A DNA stretch of 38,697 bases from the IMG/VR virus record IMGVR_UViG_3300041955_001933, positions 1 through 38,697 of that record; one strand, written 5' to 3'. Position numbers and translations under genes: made by a program. The notes beneath the pieces were generated by a model. The model was not told where the DNA came from. It saw nothing but the letters and a program-made list of their open reading frames with translations, and made no database searches. Every line of letters starts with the position of its first letter. Position 1 is the stretch's first letter. The DNA is from a virus. Below, piece after piece: positions 24,429 to 31,518 of this stretch.

Positions 24429-24763
24429 CAGACAACCCGCACGCCTGCGTCGGCCTTCGTCCCCTCCAGGACCTGGAGGCCGTCATGCGTGATCCGCCAG
24501 GCGAGCAGCGTCGGTCCCTTCGGCCCCGCCGGCTGGCAACTTTTATAGACCACCAGGCCGCCGTCCTTGAGGTAGGTCATCACGCTGCCGTTGAGCTGCG
24601 ACCGGAGCATGGGATGGCCGAGCCGGGCGAGCCAGGTGAGCAGCAGCTCCTCCACCATGTAGGCGCCGAGGCTTTCCTCGCCCACGGGCCGCTCGCGGTC
24701 CAGGTGGGCCTTCAGGATCTCCAGGGCCTTGCCGCGGGCGAGGCCCAGCTCAACCGGATCCAT
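24428..24763 (-). CDS. Mu gp26-like small winged-helix protein
   Basis: A 111-residue protein: an N-terminal helix (ARGKALEILKAHLD), a central helical pair (MVEELLLTWLARLGHPMLRS) and a C-terminal strand-rich wing (LLAWRITHDGLQVLEGTKAD). Size and place, immediately before the gp27-like gene, resemble the gp26/VpaChn25_0724-type proteins of Mu-like phages. Their function is not known. The ATG at 24763 follows GGAGG. Confidence 0.7.
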   Translation of the reverse strand: MDPVELGLARGKALEILKAHLDRERPVGEESLGAYMVEELLLTWLARLGHPMLRSQLNGSVMTYLKDGGLVVYKSCQPAGPKGPTLLAWRITHDGLQVLEGTKADAGVRVV

Positions 24764-25028
24764 GGTCCAACCTCCGCTCCATCATCTCCTGGCGATGCAA
24801 GACGAGCTGCACGCCGACGAGGATCTCTTCGAGCTTATTGTTGTCGCGCTTCGTCGCGTCTTCCACCGCGGTGGCCATTTGGCTCATCGCCACCGCCTGG
24901 CTTTCCTGCGCCTTGATGAACTGGCCGACGAACTCGGGCGGCCGGCGGACCAAGACGAAGATCCCGACCAGGATCAGGATCCCGGGCCCCCACATCACGG
25001 CCGCCTGCATCGCCTGCGTCCAGGTCAT
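24750..25028 (-). CDS. small membrane protein with coiled coil
   Basis: A 92-residue protein: one N-terminal membrane helix (MWGPGILILVGIFVLV, about 12-27) followed by an amphipathic coiled coil (QAVAMSQMATAVEDATKRDN...). This topology resembles inner-membrane spanins and similar phage membrane proteins beside lysis genes. It overlaps the next gene by 14 bases. The role is inferred from topology and place. Confidence 0.65.
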   Translation of the reverse strand: MTWTQAMQAAVMWGPGILILVGIFVLVRRPPEFVGQFIKAQESQAVAMSQMATAVEDATKRDNNKLEEILVGVQLVLHRQEMMERRLDHGSG

Positions 25029-25055
25029 GGCGCCCCCGGTCGGTGGATCACGGCC

Positions 25056-25310
25056 TCAGGCGGCGGCCTCTTTGACCAGGTCGTCCCAAGACTCCGGGGC
25101 GAGCAGCGCCCGGATGTCCGCCGGGGTCATGTTGTCGTACTTCGCCGGGTTCGTGGTGCAGTCCTCGATGATCGGGATGGCCTGCTGACAGATGGCGATC
25201 CCGGCCAGGACGTACTTCTCCCACGCGGGCGTCCCAAAGAGCTTCGCGGCGATCTCGAATGCCTCGTTCGCGAAGGAAAGCGCGCCGTTTGCGATTGTGA
25301 GGGGATCCAT
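25056..25310 (-). CDS. small protein of the lysis region, unknown function
   Basis: An 84-residue protein with an Ala-rich hydrophobic first half (IANGALSFANEAFEIAAKL, YVLAGIAICQQAIPIIEDC) and a polar end. The ATG at 25310 follows GGAGG. It may be a peripheral membrane protein. No family is recognised. Confidence 0.65.
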   Translation of the reverse strand: MDPLTIANGALSFANEAFEIAAKLFGTPAWEKYVLAGIAICQQAIPIIEDCTTNPAKYDNMTPADIRALLAPESWDDLVKEAAA

Positions 25311-25378
25311 GTCAACCTCCAGTTTTCCGTGCCCCTAGCAGCGCCGCGGCCGCGACGACGGCCACGCCAGGCCTCTTC

Positions 25379-25771
25379 CTAGCCCCCGATCTTCGCGGCG
25401 ATCGCCTTGAGGTCCACGTACTGCCCGATAAAGCTGAGGTACTCCGAGGCGAGCGCTTTAACCGCGTTTAGGGCGGCTGTCAGCTTCGACTCGTTCGGGT
25501 CGGACTGCACGACCGCCCACTCGGCGAGGCTGTCCGCGAGGACCTGCTCGCCCGAGGCCCACGCGAGGTAATCCGACTCGACCTTGGCGCAGTTCGCTGG
25601 CGTCAGCTGAGCTGTGTTGCACATCTTGATGACCTGCACGGTCGCCTGCTGCACGAGCTGCTTCTGGATCGACGCGGCCTGGATGCTCTTGCCGAGCGTG
25701 GTGCTCGCGCAGGCGGCAGCGAGCAGGCAGACCACGATGATGGAGAGTACGCGGACTCGCTTCGGGAACAT
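25379..25771 (-). CDS. lipoprotein, possible outer-membrane spanin-like
   Basis: A 130-residue lipoprotein. MFPKRVRVLSIIVVCLLAAAC is a lipoprotein signal with lipobox LAAAC (Cys21). The mature part is helical (SIQKQLVQQATVQVIKMCNT...). The longer open frame is rejected because ATG 25771 starts a perfect signal peptide and has a G-rich SD. In lysis cassettes an outer-membrane lipoprotein often acts as o-spanin, but this one is longer than typical and the partner is not certain. Confidence 0.72.
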   Translation of the reverse strand: MFPKRVRVLSIIVVCLLAAACASTTLGKSIQAASIQKQLVQQATVQVIKMCNTAQLTPANCAKVESDYLAWASGEQVLADSLAEWAVVQSDPNESKLTAALNAVKALASEYLSFIGQYVDLKAIAAKIGG

Positions 25772-25847
25772 TGGGCAACCCCCTTTCGTGAGACCCTGTT
25801 CAACTGGAATGGCCTGAGGCCCACCCGTCCGCCGGCCTGCCGGCCTG

Positions 25848-26378
25848 CTAGCCGGTTCCGCCCACCGCCTTACTTGCGCCCAGTCCAGCGAGGCTGCCGA
25901 GGGCCGAGTGAATCGCGTTAGCGGCCTCGGTCGGATCCACCCCCGGTAACTTCGACGTGACAAAGGTCATGGCGGCCGCGAGCTTATCGGCTCCGGAGGC
26001 AGGCGCCTGGCCTAGCTTGGCCTTCTTCGCGGCCCACTCCTCGGTATAGTAGACGGCGGACTTCGCGACGCTCTGGAGCAACGCGAACTGGTCAGCGGAG
26101 ATCGTCAGCTTGAATTTGCCGGCTAAGAGCTTCACCGCCCAGGCGATCAGTCCGGCCAGGACCAGGGCCACGAGCTGCATGATGGACGTCAGGACATCCT
26201 GAAAGGGGGACGTCGTCGTGGCGTCGGCCGCGAGCGCCAGTGCCGGCCACAGCAACACGCTGAGCGCACCGGCGAAGCAGATGTGCCGATCAAAGGGGTT
26301 CTTGAGCCAGCGCCGGATCAGCCAGATTCCTCCGAGCAGCAATCCCACCAGGGCCAGCAGGGCCAGCACGATCTTCAT
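25848..26378 (-). CDS. holin, LLH-family-like
   Basis: A 176-residue membrane protein. There are hydrophobic segments at about 3-18 (IVLALLALVGLLLGGI), 34-50 and 62-84 (FQDVLTSIMQLVALVLAGLI). The soluble C-terminal part reads AKSAVYYTEEWAAKKAKLGQ followed by KLAAAMTFVTSKLPG, the pattern of LL-H type phage holins. Holins open the inner membrane to release the endolysin. The ATG at 26378 follows AGGAGG with an eight-base gap. It is longer at the N-terminus than simple LLH holins. Confidence 0.72.
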   Translation of the reverse strand: MKIVLALLALVGLLLGGIWLIRRWLKNPFDRHICFAGALSVLLWPALALAADATTTSPFQDVLTSIMQLVALVLAGLIAWAVKLLAGKFKLTISADQFALLQSVAKSAVYYTEEWAAKKAKLGQAPASGADKLAAAMTFVTSKLPGVDPTEAANAIHSALGSLAGLGASKAVGGTG

Positions 26379-26429
26379 CACCGTTCCTCCTTCTCCACCA
26401 CGTTCCACATGTCAGATTTCAAGAGACGC

Positions 26430-26555
26430 TCACCCCGAGGGCGGCGGCGCGGCGACGGGGAGGGGGGCCGCCGCCAGCGCCGCCACCAGGACCAGGGGCA
26501 TCAGCCCCGCCGGGGAGGCAGCGGGGCGAGCCGCGCCCGGCCGCTTGCCCGTCAC
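26430..26555 (-). CDS. tiny membrane protein coupled to the endolysin gene
   Basis: A 41-residue frame beginning with GTG at 26555, overlapping the endolysin stop (GTGA). It has an Arg/Pro/Ala-rich start, one hydrophobic stretch (LMPLVLVAALAAAPLPVAA) and a Pro-rich end. It is too short to appear in usual gene calls. Its place between endolysin and holin suggests a lysis role, for example as a small antiholin or spanin part, but there is no lipobox. Support is the overlap and the hydrophobic segment only. Confidence 0.45.
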   Translation of the reverse strand: MTGKRPGAARPAASPAGLMPLVLVAALAAAPLPVAAPPPSG

Positions 26556-26944
26556 GAATAAAGCCACACGTCGTCCTGGGGCTTCCAATGGTCAATGTCC
26601 ATGTGGATGAATGTCCTGCCGATCCCTACCCGCCGGAACCCTCCTGCGCTCACGGCCGCCGCCAGCACGGCGAACCGATCGTGGCCCGTAGGGGTTTGCA
26701 CATCGGCCGCCTGGCAGATCTCGCTCTGTGCGGGATCGGTCAGATGCGCGGAGTCCGGCTTCGCCTCCCCTTGCTTCGCGTTCCAGGCGGGGCACCGGCA
26801 TCCGGAAAGGATCACGATCGGACTCCCGAGCGCCGCCCGCAACTGCTCGAGGCGAGTGATCAGCTCGGGATCCACTGCATCCGCTCCGCAGCCGCACTTG
26901 CAGGCGAACTCGCTCTTGGAAAAATGCTCGCTCAGGTCACCCAT
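26552..26944 (-). CDS. endolysin, M15-type peptidase
   Basis: A 130-residue protein of the M15 D,D-/L-alanyl-D-glutamate peptidase type. The zinc and active-site motifs are SAHLTDPAQSEICQAADVQ (His and Asp about 75-90) and HMDIDHW near the C-terminus. Upstream lies FSKSEFACKCGCGADAVDP, the usual M15 phage/bacterial start, and ILSGCRCPAWN. It cuts peptide bridges in the host wall. The ATG at 26944 has GGGAGG upstream, placed directly after a transcription terminator. Confidence 0.88.
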   Translation of the reverse strand: MGDLSEHFSKSEFACKCGCGADAVDPELITRLEQLRAALGSPIVILSGCRCPAWNAKQGEAKPDSAHLTDPAQSEICQAADVQTPTGHDRFAVLAAAVSAGGFRRVGIGRTFIHMDIDHWKPQDDVWLYS

Positions 26945-26954
26945 CGAGCCTCCC

Positions 26955-27006
26955 AAAACAAAAAGCCGGCACCGATCCGGATCCGCAGATCCGGGGGTGC
27001 CGGCTT
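26955..27006 (-). terminator. strong intrinsic terminator before the late genes
   Basis: On the minus strand an 11-pair outer stem (AAGCCGGCACC with GGTGCCGGCTT) and a seven-pair inner stem with a TGCG loop are followed by TTTTTGTTTT. It ends early transcription but also lies in the leader of the endolysin RNA if the promoter at 27110-27137 is used. Confidence 0.85.
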
Positions 27007-27109
27007 CTTGGGCTGCCGTGCCTTCCCTGGCCCTCGACGTGGCCCGTGGGCCATCCGCCCCCTGAGGGTCCGCCGCTTGCGCAGCGGGGGGCCTACTATG
27101 TGGCCTTGG

Positions 27110-27137
27110 AGATTACCAGATTCCTCCCGGTTGTCAA
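27110..27137 (-). promoter_or_regulatory. candidate late-operon promoter
   Basis: Minus-strand TTGACA (27137-27132), a 16-base spacer and TAATCT (27115-27110). The leader to the endolysin start, about 158 bases, is highly structured (several GC-rich stem-loops) and contains the terminator. Bases 26945-27168 hold no gene. Confidence 0.55.
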
Positions 27138-27168
27138 GTCTTTTCCAAGCTGCCTTCCGTCCCCTCGA

Positions 27169-27492
27169 TCAGGCGATCTTCTCGAACTGGTCCGCCTGGC
27201 CTAACTCGACGGCGGCCACGATGGCCTTGTAGCTCTTGTCGTTGTAGGTGACGAGCACCCCAGGCCCCTTGGGAAAGAAGTCCCCGTCGGGATACTTGAA
27301 GGTGTCGATGGTGCCGAGGTCTTTCTGCTTGAAGTAGGCCAGCACCACGTTGCACCTCGTCGCCATCGGCGTAATCTCAAGCACCTGGCCGACGATCTCC
27401 TTCAGCTCGCCGTCCGGCCCCTTCACATTATAGCCCTTGCCCTTCACGATGTCCCCGACCTGCGCCAGTGTCCCGTCCTTGTAGTGTGGCAT
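27169..27492 (-). CDS. conserved-looking small protein, unknown function
   Basis: A 107-residue beta-rich protein (MPHYKDGTLAQVGDIVKGKG start, then KYPDGDFFPKGPGVLVTYND). The N-terminal VGDIVKGKGYNVKG resembles an SH3/KOW-like strand pair, but this is only a shape impression. The ATG at 27492 has a strong AGGAGGAGAGG. It is the last gene before the late switch. The function is not recognised. Confidence 0.75.
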   Translation of the reverse strand: MPHYKDGTLAQVGDIVKGKGYNVKGPDGELKEIVGQVLEITPMATRCNVVLAYFKQKDLGTIDTFKYPDGDFFPKGPGVLVTYNDKSYKAIVAAVELGQADQFEKIA

Positions 27493-27510
27493 TTCCTCTC
27501 CTCCTTGTGT

Positions 27511-27780
27511 CTACTGCCTTCCGCCCATTCCGGCACGGCGCGCCAGCGCGCGCAACTCCCCCACCGCTGTCATCACCCTCTGCACGGCCTTCCGCGCCGT
27601 TTGTAGGGTGGGGTCCGCCGCCATCGTCCCCGGCATCTCCAGCTGGAGCCGGACGTCCAGCGGCGTGATGGCGTTGATCATGCGATCCTCGACCCACCGG
27701 CAGACGCGGGCGAGGTCTTCGGCGCTGAGACGACTGAGGTCGTCGTCTGGTGCCTTCCACGTGCGACGCTCACCGTTCAA
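27511..27780 (-). CDS. small helical protein, unknown function
   Basis: An 89-residue all-helical, charged protein (PDDDLSRLSAEDLARVCRWV, later AVQRVMTAVGELRALARRAG). The start is set at TTG 27780, which overlaps the stop of the preceding gene; internal starts are possible. It could be a regulator. No family is recognised. Confidence 0.6.
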   Translation of the reverse strand: MNGERRTWKAPDDDLSRLSAEDLARVCRWVEDRMINAITPLDVRLQLEMPGTMAADPTLQTARKAVQRVMTAVGELRALARRAGMGGRQ

Positions 27781-28322
27781 CGTCGGCCCCCCGCCAAAGC
27801 CGGCTCTTCGCTTCTGGGGCCTGCAGCGGACCGGCGGCGCTTGATCGACTGCAGGGCGGCAACGAATTTGCTGTGATCGCTCATCCGCGACGAGAAGTAC
27901 TGCCCCGTCGCCTTTCGGAAAATCCCCTCGACCTCGCCCTCGGACAAATGCAGCTCCTCAATGAGCTGCTGCTCGAACCGGGTCTGCGCCAGGGACACTC
28001 GCGCCTCCCCATCCGCCCGCACCGCCGGCGCCTGCTGCCGTCTGCCCTCCGCCCTCTGCCTACTGCCCGCTCGCCGGTACTCCTGCACCGGCAGCCCGAG
28101 GGCACGCTTGACCCGGACCAGGATCCGCCCGATCTCCTGGTCGGTGCAGGTGGTCAGGCCGAACCCCGCCTGCAGCAGCCGCCCGATCTCGGCGGAGGCC
28201 TCGGCATAGAGCCAGGCGTCGTCGCGGCCGTGCGTCCGGACCACCGCCCACACCGCCGCGATCGTCCGATTCCGCAGGCTGGGCCTGCTGCCCCCTGGCC
28301 TCTGCCCTCTGTCCTCTGCCAT
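27777..28322 (-). CDS. early/middle protein at the gemA position, unknown family
   Basis: A 181-residue protein. Starts further upstream are excluded because the upstream part of this frame lies on the next gene; ATG 28322 overlaps that gene's stop (TGATG). Two ordered parts (RTIAAVWAVVRTHGRDDAWL about 22-41, and FEQQLIEELHLSEGEVEGIF... to FVAALQSIKRRR) are separated by an Arg/Gln-rich linker encoded by CCCTCTGCC-type repeats. The N-terminal 20 residues are also repeat-encoded. In Mu-like phages gemA (gp16) lies near here, but the sequence match is too weak to name it. Confidence 0.6.
   Translation of the reverse strand: MAEDRGQRPGGSRPSLRNRTIAAVWAVVRTHGRDDAWLYAEASAEIGRLLQAGFGLTTCTDQEIGRILVRVKRALGLPVQEYRRAGSRQRAEGRRQQAPAVRADGEARVSLAQTRFEQQLIEELHLSEGEVEGIFRKATGQYFSSRMSDHSKFVAALQSIKRRRSAAGPRSEEPALAGGRR
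28025..28075 (-). repeat. CTGCCCTC-type repeat inside an early gene
   Basis: Plus-strand units of GTCTGCCCTCCGCCCTCTGCC encode the EYRRAGSRQRAEGRRQQAPA linker. A sister run at 28290-28322 encodes the N-terminus of the same protein. Confidence 0.75.
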
Positions 28323-28549
28323 CAGTTCCAGACCTCTTCGCCGAGCCTCCAGCACGGCACCTCGGGCTGGATCCCGTCCGGCGCCTCGTTCCACTCCACA
28401 TTCCGAATCGGCCTGCGCCCATCGAGGACGCCGCTCAACCACAGGACGCGGATCAACGGCCAGGCGCGCACCGGGCCGCCCTGCAGGTCGCAGAGGATCC
28501 GCATGGCCCCCGCGCTCACGTGCCGCCGCAGCGCCCACGTTGCGTTCAT
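28322..28549 (-). CDS. small early protein, unknown function
   Basis: A 75-residue protein (MNATWALRRHVSAGAMRILC start, PEVPCWRLGEEVWN end), with hydrophobic-basic composition. The ATG at 28549 overlaps the preceding stop by four bases and its own stop overlaps the next start, so it is part of a coupled chain. The function is unknown. Confidence 0.6.
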   Translation of the reverse strand: MNATWALRRHVSAGAMRILCDLQGGPVRAWPLIRVLWLSGVLDGRRPIRNVEWNEAPDGIQPEVPCWRLGEEVWN

Positions 28550-28743
28550 GGTGCGACGCCCTTCACCCGCTTGACCGCATCAACGACTCTTCGGCATCGA
28601 TCGCAGAACTTGGCATGCCTAACGAGATCCTCGTGGCGCTTCGCTTGGCTCCCGGGATCATCCAGGGGGTCCCCCCTCCAGCCAGTTTCCCCATGCCGGG
28701 AAATGCGCCTGCCCTCGACGCACAGCCTATACAGCAACCTCAC
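28546..28743 (-). CDS. small Cys-containing protein, possible zinc knuckle
   Basis: A 65-residue basic protein with RHAKFCDRCRRVVDAV near the end, so His-x3-Cys-x2-Cys could bind zinc. The start is GTG at 28743, with AGGGAG upstream and a four-base overlap with the preceding gene. It is probably DNA- or RNA-binding. Confidence 0.6.
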   Translation of the reverse strand: MRLLYRLCVEGRRISRHGETGWRGDPLDDPGSQAKRHEDLVRHAKFCDRCRRVVDAVKRVKGVAP

Positions 28744-29096
28744 GCCGCAATCTCCCTTTGGCCCGCCAGCCGGGCCCTATGCCTCCTCAGCGCTCGCAGG
28801 ACGACGAGCGTACTGATCGCCTTGCGCCGCTGCTCCCGGATGCAGATCTCCAGCTCCTCAGCCGTTGCCGCCCACCAGTACCCCGGCGGCTTCCCCGCGC
28901 TCGACAGGATCGGGCACCCATGCTGCTCCCGCAGGCGTTTGACGACGTCCTGGATCTCCCGAGGGGAAGTCCCCACGAGGGCCGCCAAGTCGGGGACGCG
29001 CACCGCCTGACTCCGGCCCCGGCGGACCCGCAGGAGGGACATGGTCCTCCTCTCGAGGCTGTCCAGGGTCCAATCAAGGGCGAGCTGTTCGGTCAA
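28740..29096 (-). CDS. winged-helix DNA-binding protein
   Basis: A 118-residue protein with VRVPDLAALVGTSPREIQDV then VKRLREQHGCPI (about 32-63), a clear winged-helix recognition region, a wing (KPPGYWWAAT) and a basic helical tail. It may regulate the middle or late genes, as Mor/C do in Mu, although it does not resemble Mor closely. The start is TTG at 29096 with GAGAGGA upstream; ATG 29042 is an alternative. Confidence 0.65.
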   Translation of the reverse strand: MTEQLALDWTLDSLERRTMSLLRVRRGRSQAVRVPDLAALVGTSPREIQDVVKRLREQHGCPILSSAGKPPGYWWAATAEELEICIREQRRKAISTLVVLRALRRHRARLAGQREIAA

Positions 29097-29307
29097 GTTG
29101 AAGATCCTCTCGCGGCGCCCGGGGGCAATGGTAGATCCGCTCCCGGTACCCGAATATGTCCCCGGCCTGCTCCTTGGTGATCGTCACCGCCGCCAGCGCC
29201 GACTCGGCCCGCAGGCCGCTCGTTCGCTCGTACCGCCGGCCCAGGAGGAAACTCAGGGCAACGATCGCCGCCAGGATCGCCGCCCAGACGACCACCTGCC
29301 GGATCAT
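29074..29307 (-). CDS. small membrane protein
   Basis: A 77-residue protein: N-terminal membrane helix MIRQVVVWAAILAAIVALSF and a polar tail with LAAVTITKEQAGDIFGY. ATG 29307 has GAGG six bases upstream and overlaps the next upstream stop. It is perhaps an inner-membrane exclusion or accessory protein. The function is unknown. Confidence 0.65.
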   Translation of the reverse strand: MIRQVVVWAAILAAIVALSFLLGRRYERTSGLRAESALAAVTITKEQAGDIFGYRERIYHCPRAPREDLQLDRTARP

Positions 29308-29486
29308 ACGATCCTCGCCGAGCAGCACTCCGTGCACCAGGCGAGGAAGATTCCCATCCAGGGCGACCTGTGGCAGAGCACCACAGTCAGCGCCCCGCAG
29401 TAGCTGCAGGCCTTCGCGGCCGTGATCACGGGCCGGCCTGCCGGGGGTTTCGGCTTTGGCATCGGAACGGGCGGCGTCTCAGCCAT
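29304..29486 (-). CDS. small zinc-ribbon protein
   Basis: A 60-residue protein with a Pro/Lys-rich start and a CSYCG...CTEC pair (about 28-31 and 51-54), typical of a zinc ribbon. ATG 29486 overlaps the Gam stop. The function is not known. Confidence 0.65.
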   Translation of the reverse strand: MAETPPVPMPKPKPPAGRPVITAAKACSYCGALTVVLCHRSPWMGIFLAWCTECCSARIV

Positions 29487-29887
29487 CACGCCGTCTCGTA
29501 CCCAAAGACATCGCCGCTCTTGCGGCCTACCCCGAGCTCCTCCAGGAACTCGTCCTCGCACTTTTCCAGGGCCTCTTTGTTGACCTTGGGCTTGATGTGC
29601 ATGAGGTCCAGCCTCTTGCGGTCGAGCAGAACCTCCAGGACCCGCTTCCAAGACCTCGTATAGAGCTTCGTCGCCCAGCGGAGCCACACCCGGCCGTGCG
29701 AGAGATTGCGACTCTTCTCCTTCAGGTCCTGGGCGTGCTCGCGCACGAACTCCTCGAGGGCCTTCTCGGTCCTCTCGATCTCACCCTCACGCTCCTCAAC
29801 GGTGGCTTTAGCGATGGCGAGCCCCCTCGCAGTGAGAGCGATCTGCAAAAGGGCCTCATCGGCCTCCTCCCAGCTCTTGATCTTCAT
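29486..29887 (-). CDS. gam: Gam-like host-nuclease inhibitor
   Basis: A 133-residue protein beginning MKIKSWEEADEALLQIALTA, with a long helical pair (RGLAIAKATVEEREGEIERT) and a middle NLSHGRVWLRWATKLYTRSW. This is the Mu Gam pattern: a dimer that coats double-strand DNA ends and blocks RecBCD-type nucleases during transpositional replication. It is shorter than Mu Gam (about 174). ATG 29887 follows CGGAG. Confidence 0.85.
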   Translation of the reverse strand: MKIKSWEEADEALLQIALTARGLAIAKATVEEREGEIERTEKALEEFVREHAQDLKEKSRNLSHGRVWLRWATKLYTRSWKRVLEVLLDRKRLDLMHIKPKVNKEALEKCEDEFLEELGVGRKSGDVFGYETA

Positions 29888-30171
29888 GCTGCGCTCCGTT
29901 TCACCGATTCCCCGTTTCTCCGTTTCTCCTCGGCGGCGCGCTCCTCGGCGCTCCAGACCCTCCCCCGCCACCTCGTCGCCAGCAGATGCTCTGCGATGGG
30001 ATCCCCGCGCCGGGCCGGCTCGATCAGGTCGCGCGCCTCCGACTCGATCTGGTACAAGGGGACGCACATCTCGGCGTGCAGCCGCGTGCGCGTCCCCGGG
30101 TTGCTCCGCAGCCAGGCCAGGCTCGCCGGCTCGACCCGCTTCCGCTTCAAGATGTAGATCGGCACAGCCAT
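29884..30171 (-). CDS. small basic protein, unknown function
   Basis: A 95-residue Arg-rich protein (MAVPIYILKRKRVEPASLAW). The C-terminal tail EERAAEEKRRNGESVKRSAA is encoded by TTTCTCC/CTCGGCG-type degenerate repeats at about 29905-29955. The ATG at 30171 has GGGGAG upstream, and the gene ends inside the gam start. Confidence 0.62.
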   Translation of the reverse strand: MAVPIYILKRKRVEPASLAWLRSNPGTRTRLHAEMCVPLYQIESEARDLIEPARRGDPIAEHLLATRWRGRVWSAEERAAEEKRRNGESVKRSAA

Positions 30172-30172
30172 T

Positions 30173-30607
30173 TCAGCTCCCCACGAGCCTCTTCATCTTC
30201 GCGAGCTCCGCCTGCACGACCTCGCCGACCGCGACGGGATGCGACGAGGGGCGGGGGACGGGGGACGGGGGACGAACGAAGTCCCGGTCGCCAGTCGCCG
30301 GTCTGCGGTTGCCTCGCGGCTCGCGGCTCTCCCCGCTGATCAGCGGATCCCACTCTGCACCGCCCTTCACCCAGTTCTGCCACCGTCGCCGCCAGATATG
30401 CGGCTTCGTCGCCCCCCTCGGGTACCAGTGCATCCGGAAGTTCGCCAGGACCGGGATCAGCCGGATCTGCGGGTACATGATCAGCGTCGAATCGAGGAGC
30501 ACGCGCTCGAGCATCGGGTCGATCATCCAGCCAGGGAATTTGCCATCCTCCTCGGTCATCCACTCCAACGCCTCCGCGATCGCCCGCTCCCGTTCCGCCT
30601 TGGTCAC
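30173..30607 (-). CDS. early protein with repeat-encoded tail, unknown function
   Basis: A 144-residue protein. The ordered first part (RAIAEALEWMTEEDGKFPGW, then MHWYPRGATKPHIWRRRWQN to about 90) is followed by an Arg/Pro/Ser linker encoded by GGGGGAC and CTCGCGG repeats, and a short C-terminal helix. GTG 30607 has GGAG. The function is unknown. Confidence 0.62.
   Translation of the reverse strand: MTKAERERAIAEALEWMTEEDGKFPGWMIDPMLERVLLDSTLIMYPQIRLIPVLANFRMHWYPRGATKPHIWRRRWQNWVKGGAEWDPLISGESREPRGNRRPATGDRDFVRPPSPVPRPSSHPVAVGEVVQAELAKMKRLVGS
30240..30345 (-). repeat. GGGGGAC and CGCGGCT-type repeats inside an early gene
   Basis: The plus strand shows GGGGGACGGGGGACGGGGGA, then CGCCAGTCGCCGGT and CTCGCGGCTCGCGGCTC units. 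They encode a low-complexity linker in the 30173-30607 gene. Confidence 0.75.
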
Positions 30608-30768
30608 TGGCGCTCCACTCCCCCGGCGAGGATGGCCGGCTGCGGGACCACGTGCTCGGGGAGCCGACTGGTTTGGGCGAGGCTAAAAAGGCGTGAGTGG
30701 CAGGCGGGACATTCGCCGCTCCACACGACCTCGCCGTTGATGACCTTCGCCTGGAGACCGACGGGCAT
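30604..30768 (-). CDS. small CxxC protein
   Basis: A 54-residue protein, MPVGLQAKVINGEVVWSGEC..., with CPACHSR near residue 20 and a hydrophobic tail. It begins at ATG 30768 and its stop overlaps the next gene's GTG. It is too short for most gene finders; the coupling supports it. It belongs to the string of small zinc-ribbon-like early proteins. Confidence 0.6.
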   Translation of the reverse strand: MPVGLQAKVINGEVVWSGECPACHSRLFSLAQTSRLPEHVVPQPAILAGGVERQ

Positions 30769-30774
30769 CCTCCC

Positions 30775-30909
30775 CTATCCTTCACACCTCATCCGGTAAC
30801 CGGGAGCGCACGACGAGAAGTTGATGGCCCTGGCTCCGCCCAACGGGCAGCCTGGCGCGTGCTGCCCGGCGGTGCTCGGTGAGCAACAAGGGCAATTGGT
30901 CGCCATCAT
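30775..30909 (-). CDS. small Cys-rich protein
   Basis: A 44-residue protein, MMATNCPCCSPSTAGQHAPG..., with CPCC, a single Cys in GCPLGG and a late Cys pair. ATG 30909 follows AGGAGGG. The longer frame upstream is repeat-encoded and is rejected. It probably binds zinc. Confidence 0.58.
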   Translation of the reverse strand: MMATNCPCCSPSTAGQHAPGCPLGGARAINFSSCAPGYRMRCEG

Positions 30910-31166
30910 GCCGTCCCTCCTGGCCCGCTGCCCCCTGATCTCTGGCTTCTGACCGCTGGCAGCGCGTGCCGCTCCAGCCACCGCACGTCGAGGTCCCGGT
31001 GGCAGCGATCGCAGCGAAAGAAGAACCGCCGGCCCGCCTCCACCTTCTGGTGCATGGGCCCCGACCAGATCGGTTCCTGGAAGATCACCACCAGCGTGCC
31101 GCCGCAGGGGCAGCCCTGTGGCTCCCCGGCGCGCAACCCCCGATGGAGATCCCCAGTTCCGCTCAC
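30906..31166 (-). CDS. small zinc-ribbon protein
   Basis: An 86-residue protein with CPCGG (about 24) and CDRCHRD (about 54) flanking a beta hairpin, and a Ser/Gly-rich tail encoded by CTGGCTTCTGACC-type repeats. GTG 31166 overlaps the previous stop and has GGGAG upstream. Confidence 0.62.
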   Translation of the reverse strand: MSGTGDLHRGLRAGEPQGCPCGGTLVVIFQEPIWSGPMHQKVEAGRRFFFRCDRCHRDLDVRWLERHALPAVRSQRSGGSGPGGTA

Positions 31167-31348
31167 GCCCCTACTCCCAAGTCCCTGGCATGCTCGTCCG
31201 GCGCATCCGGCCTCGGCTGCGGGCGGAAGATCTCCCGCAACGCGCGGCTGATCGATGCCTTGAGCCAGTAGCCGACTGCGACGCAAGCCACGCCGTAGAG
31301 GATCAGTGCAGTGGCAATGCTCAAAGCGTAATCGTCGTCGAAAGTCAT
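31163..31348 (-). CDS. small membrane protein
   Basis: A 61-residue protein with one membrane helix (LSIATALILYGVACVAVGYW) and a polar basic end. The ATG at 31348 has GGGGGTG. Its stop overlaps the next start. Confidence 0.6.
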   Translation of the reverse strand: MTFDDDYALSIATALILYGVACVAVGYWLKASISRALREIFRPQPRPDAPDEHARDLGVGA

Positions 31349-31518
31349 GGCGTCACCCCCGCCTTGTGCAGCGCCTGGAGAATCACCGCCAGGCCGGCGC
31401 CGAGCGCGATGCCGCCGATCCACCAGAGCAACTCGCCCAGGATCCTGGCTAGAAGCGAGGGCTCCGGCTGCCAGCTCTGCAGCGTCAGCGGGTGCCTGAC
31501 CAGGTGCCGCGGCCTCAT
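31345..31518 (-). CDS. small membrane protein
   Basis: A 57-residue protein with a membrane helix (LLWWIGGIALGAGLAVILQA). The ATG at 31518 overlaps the preceding stop and its own stop overlaps the next start. It forms a pair with the following membrane gene; both may act together at the inner membrane. Confidence 0.6.
   Translation of the reverse strand: MRPRHLVRHPLTLQSWQPEPSLLARILGELLWWIGGIALGAGLAVILQALHKAGVTP

Noticed and set aside
27777-28538. A 253-codon frame
   Set aside because: The upstream third overlaps the 28322-28549 gene in another frame. ATG 28322 fits the coupled pattern.
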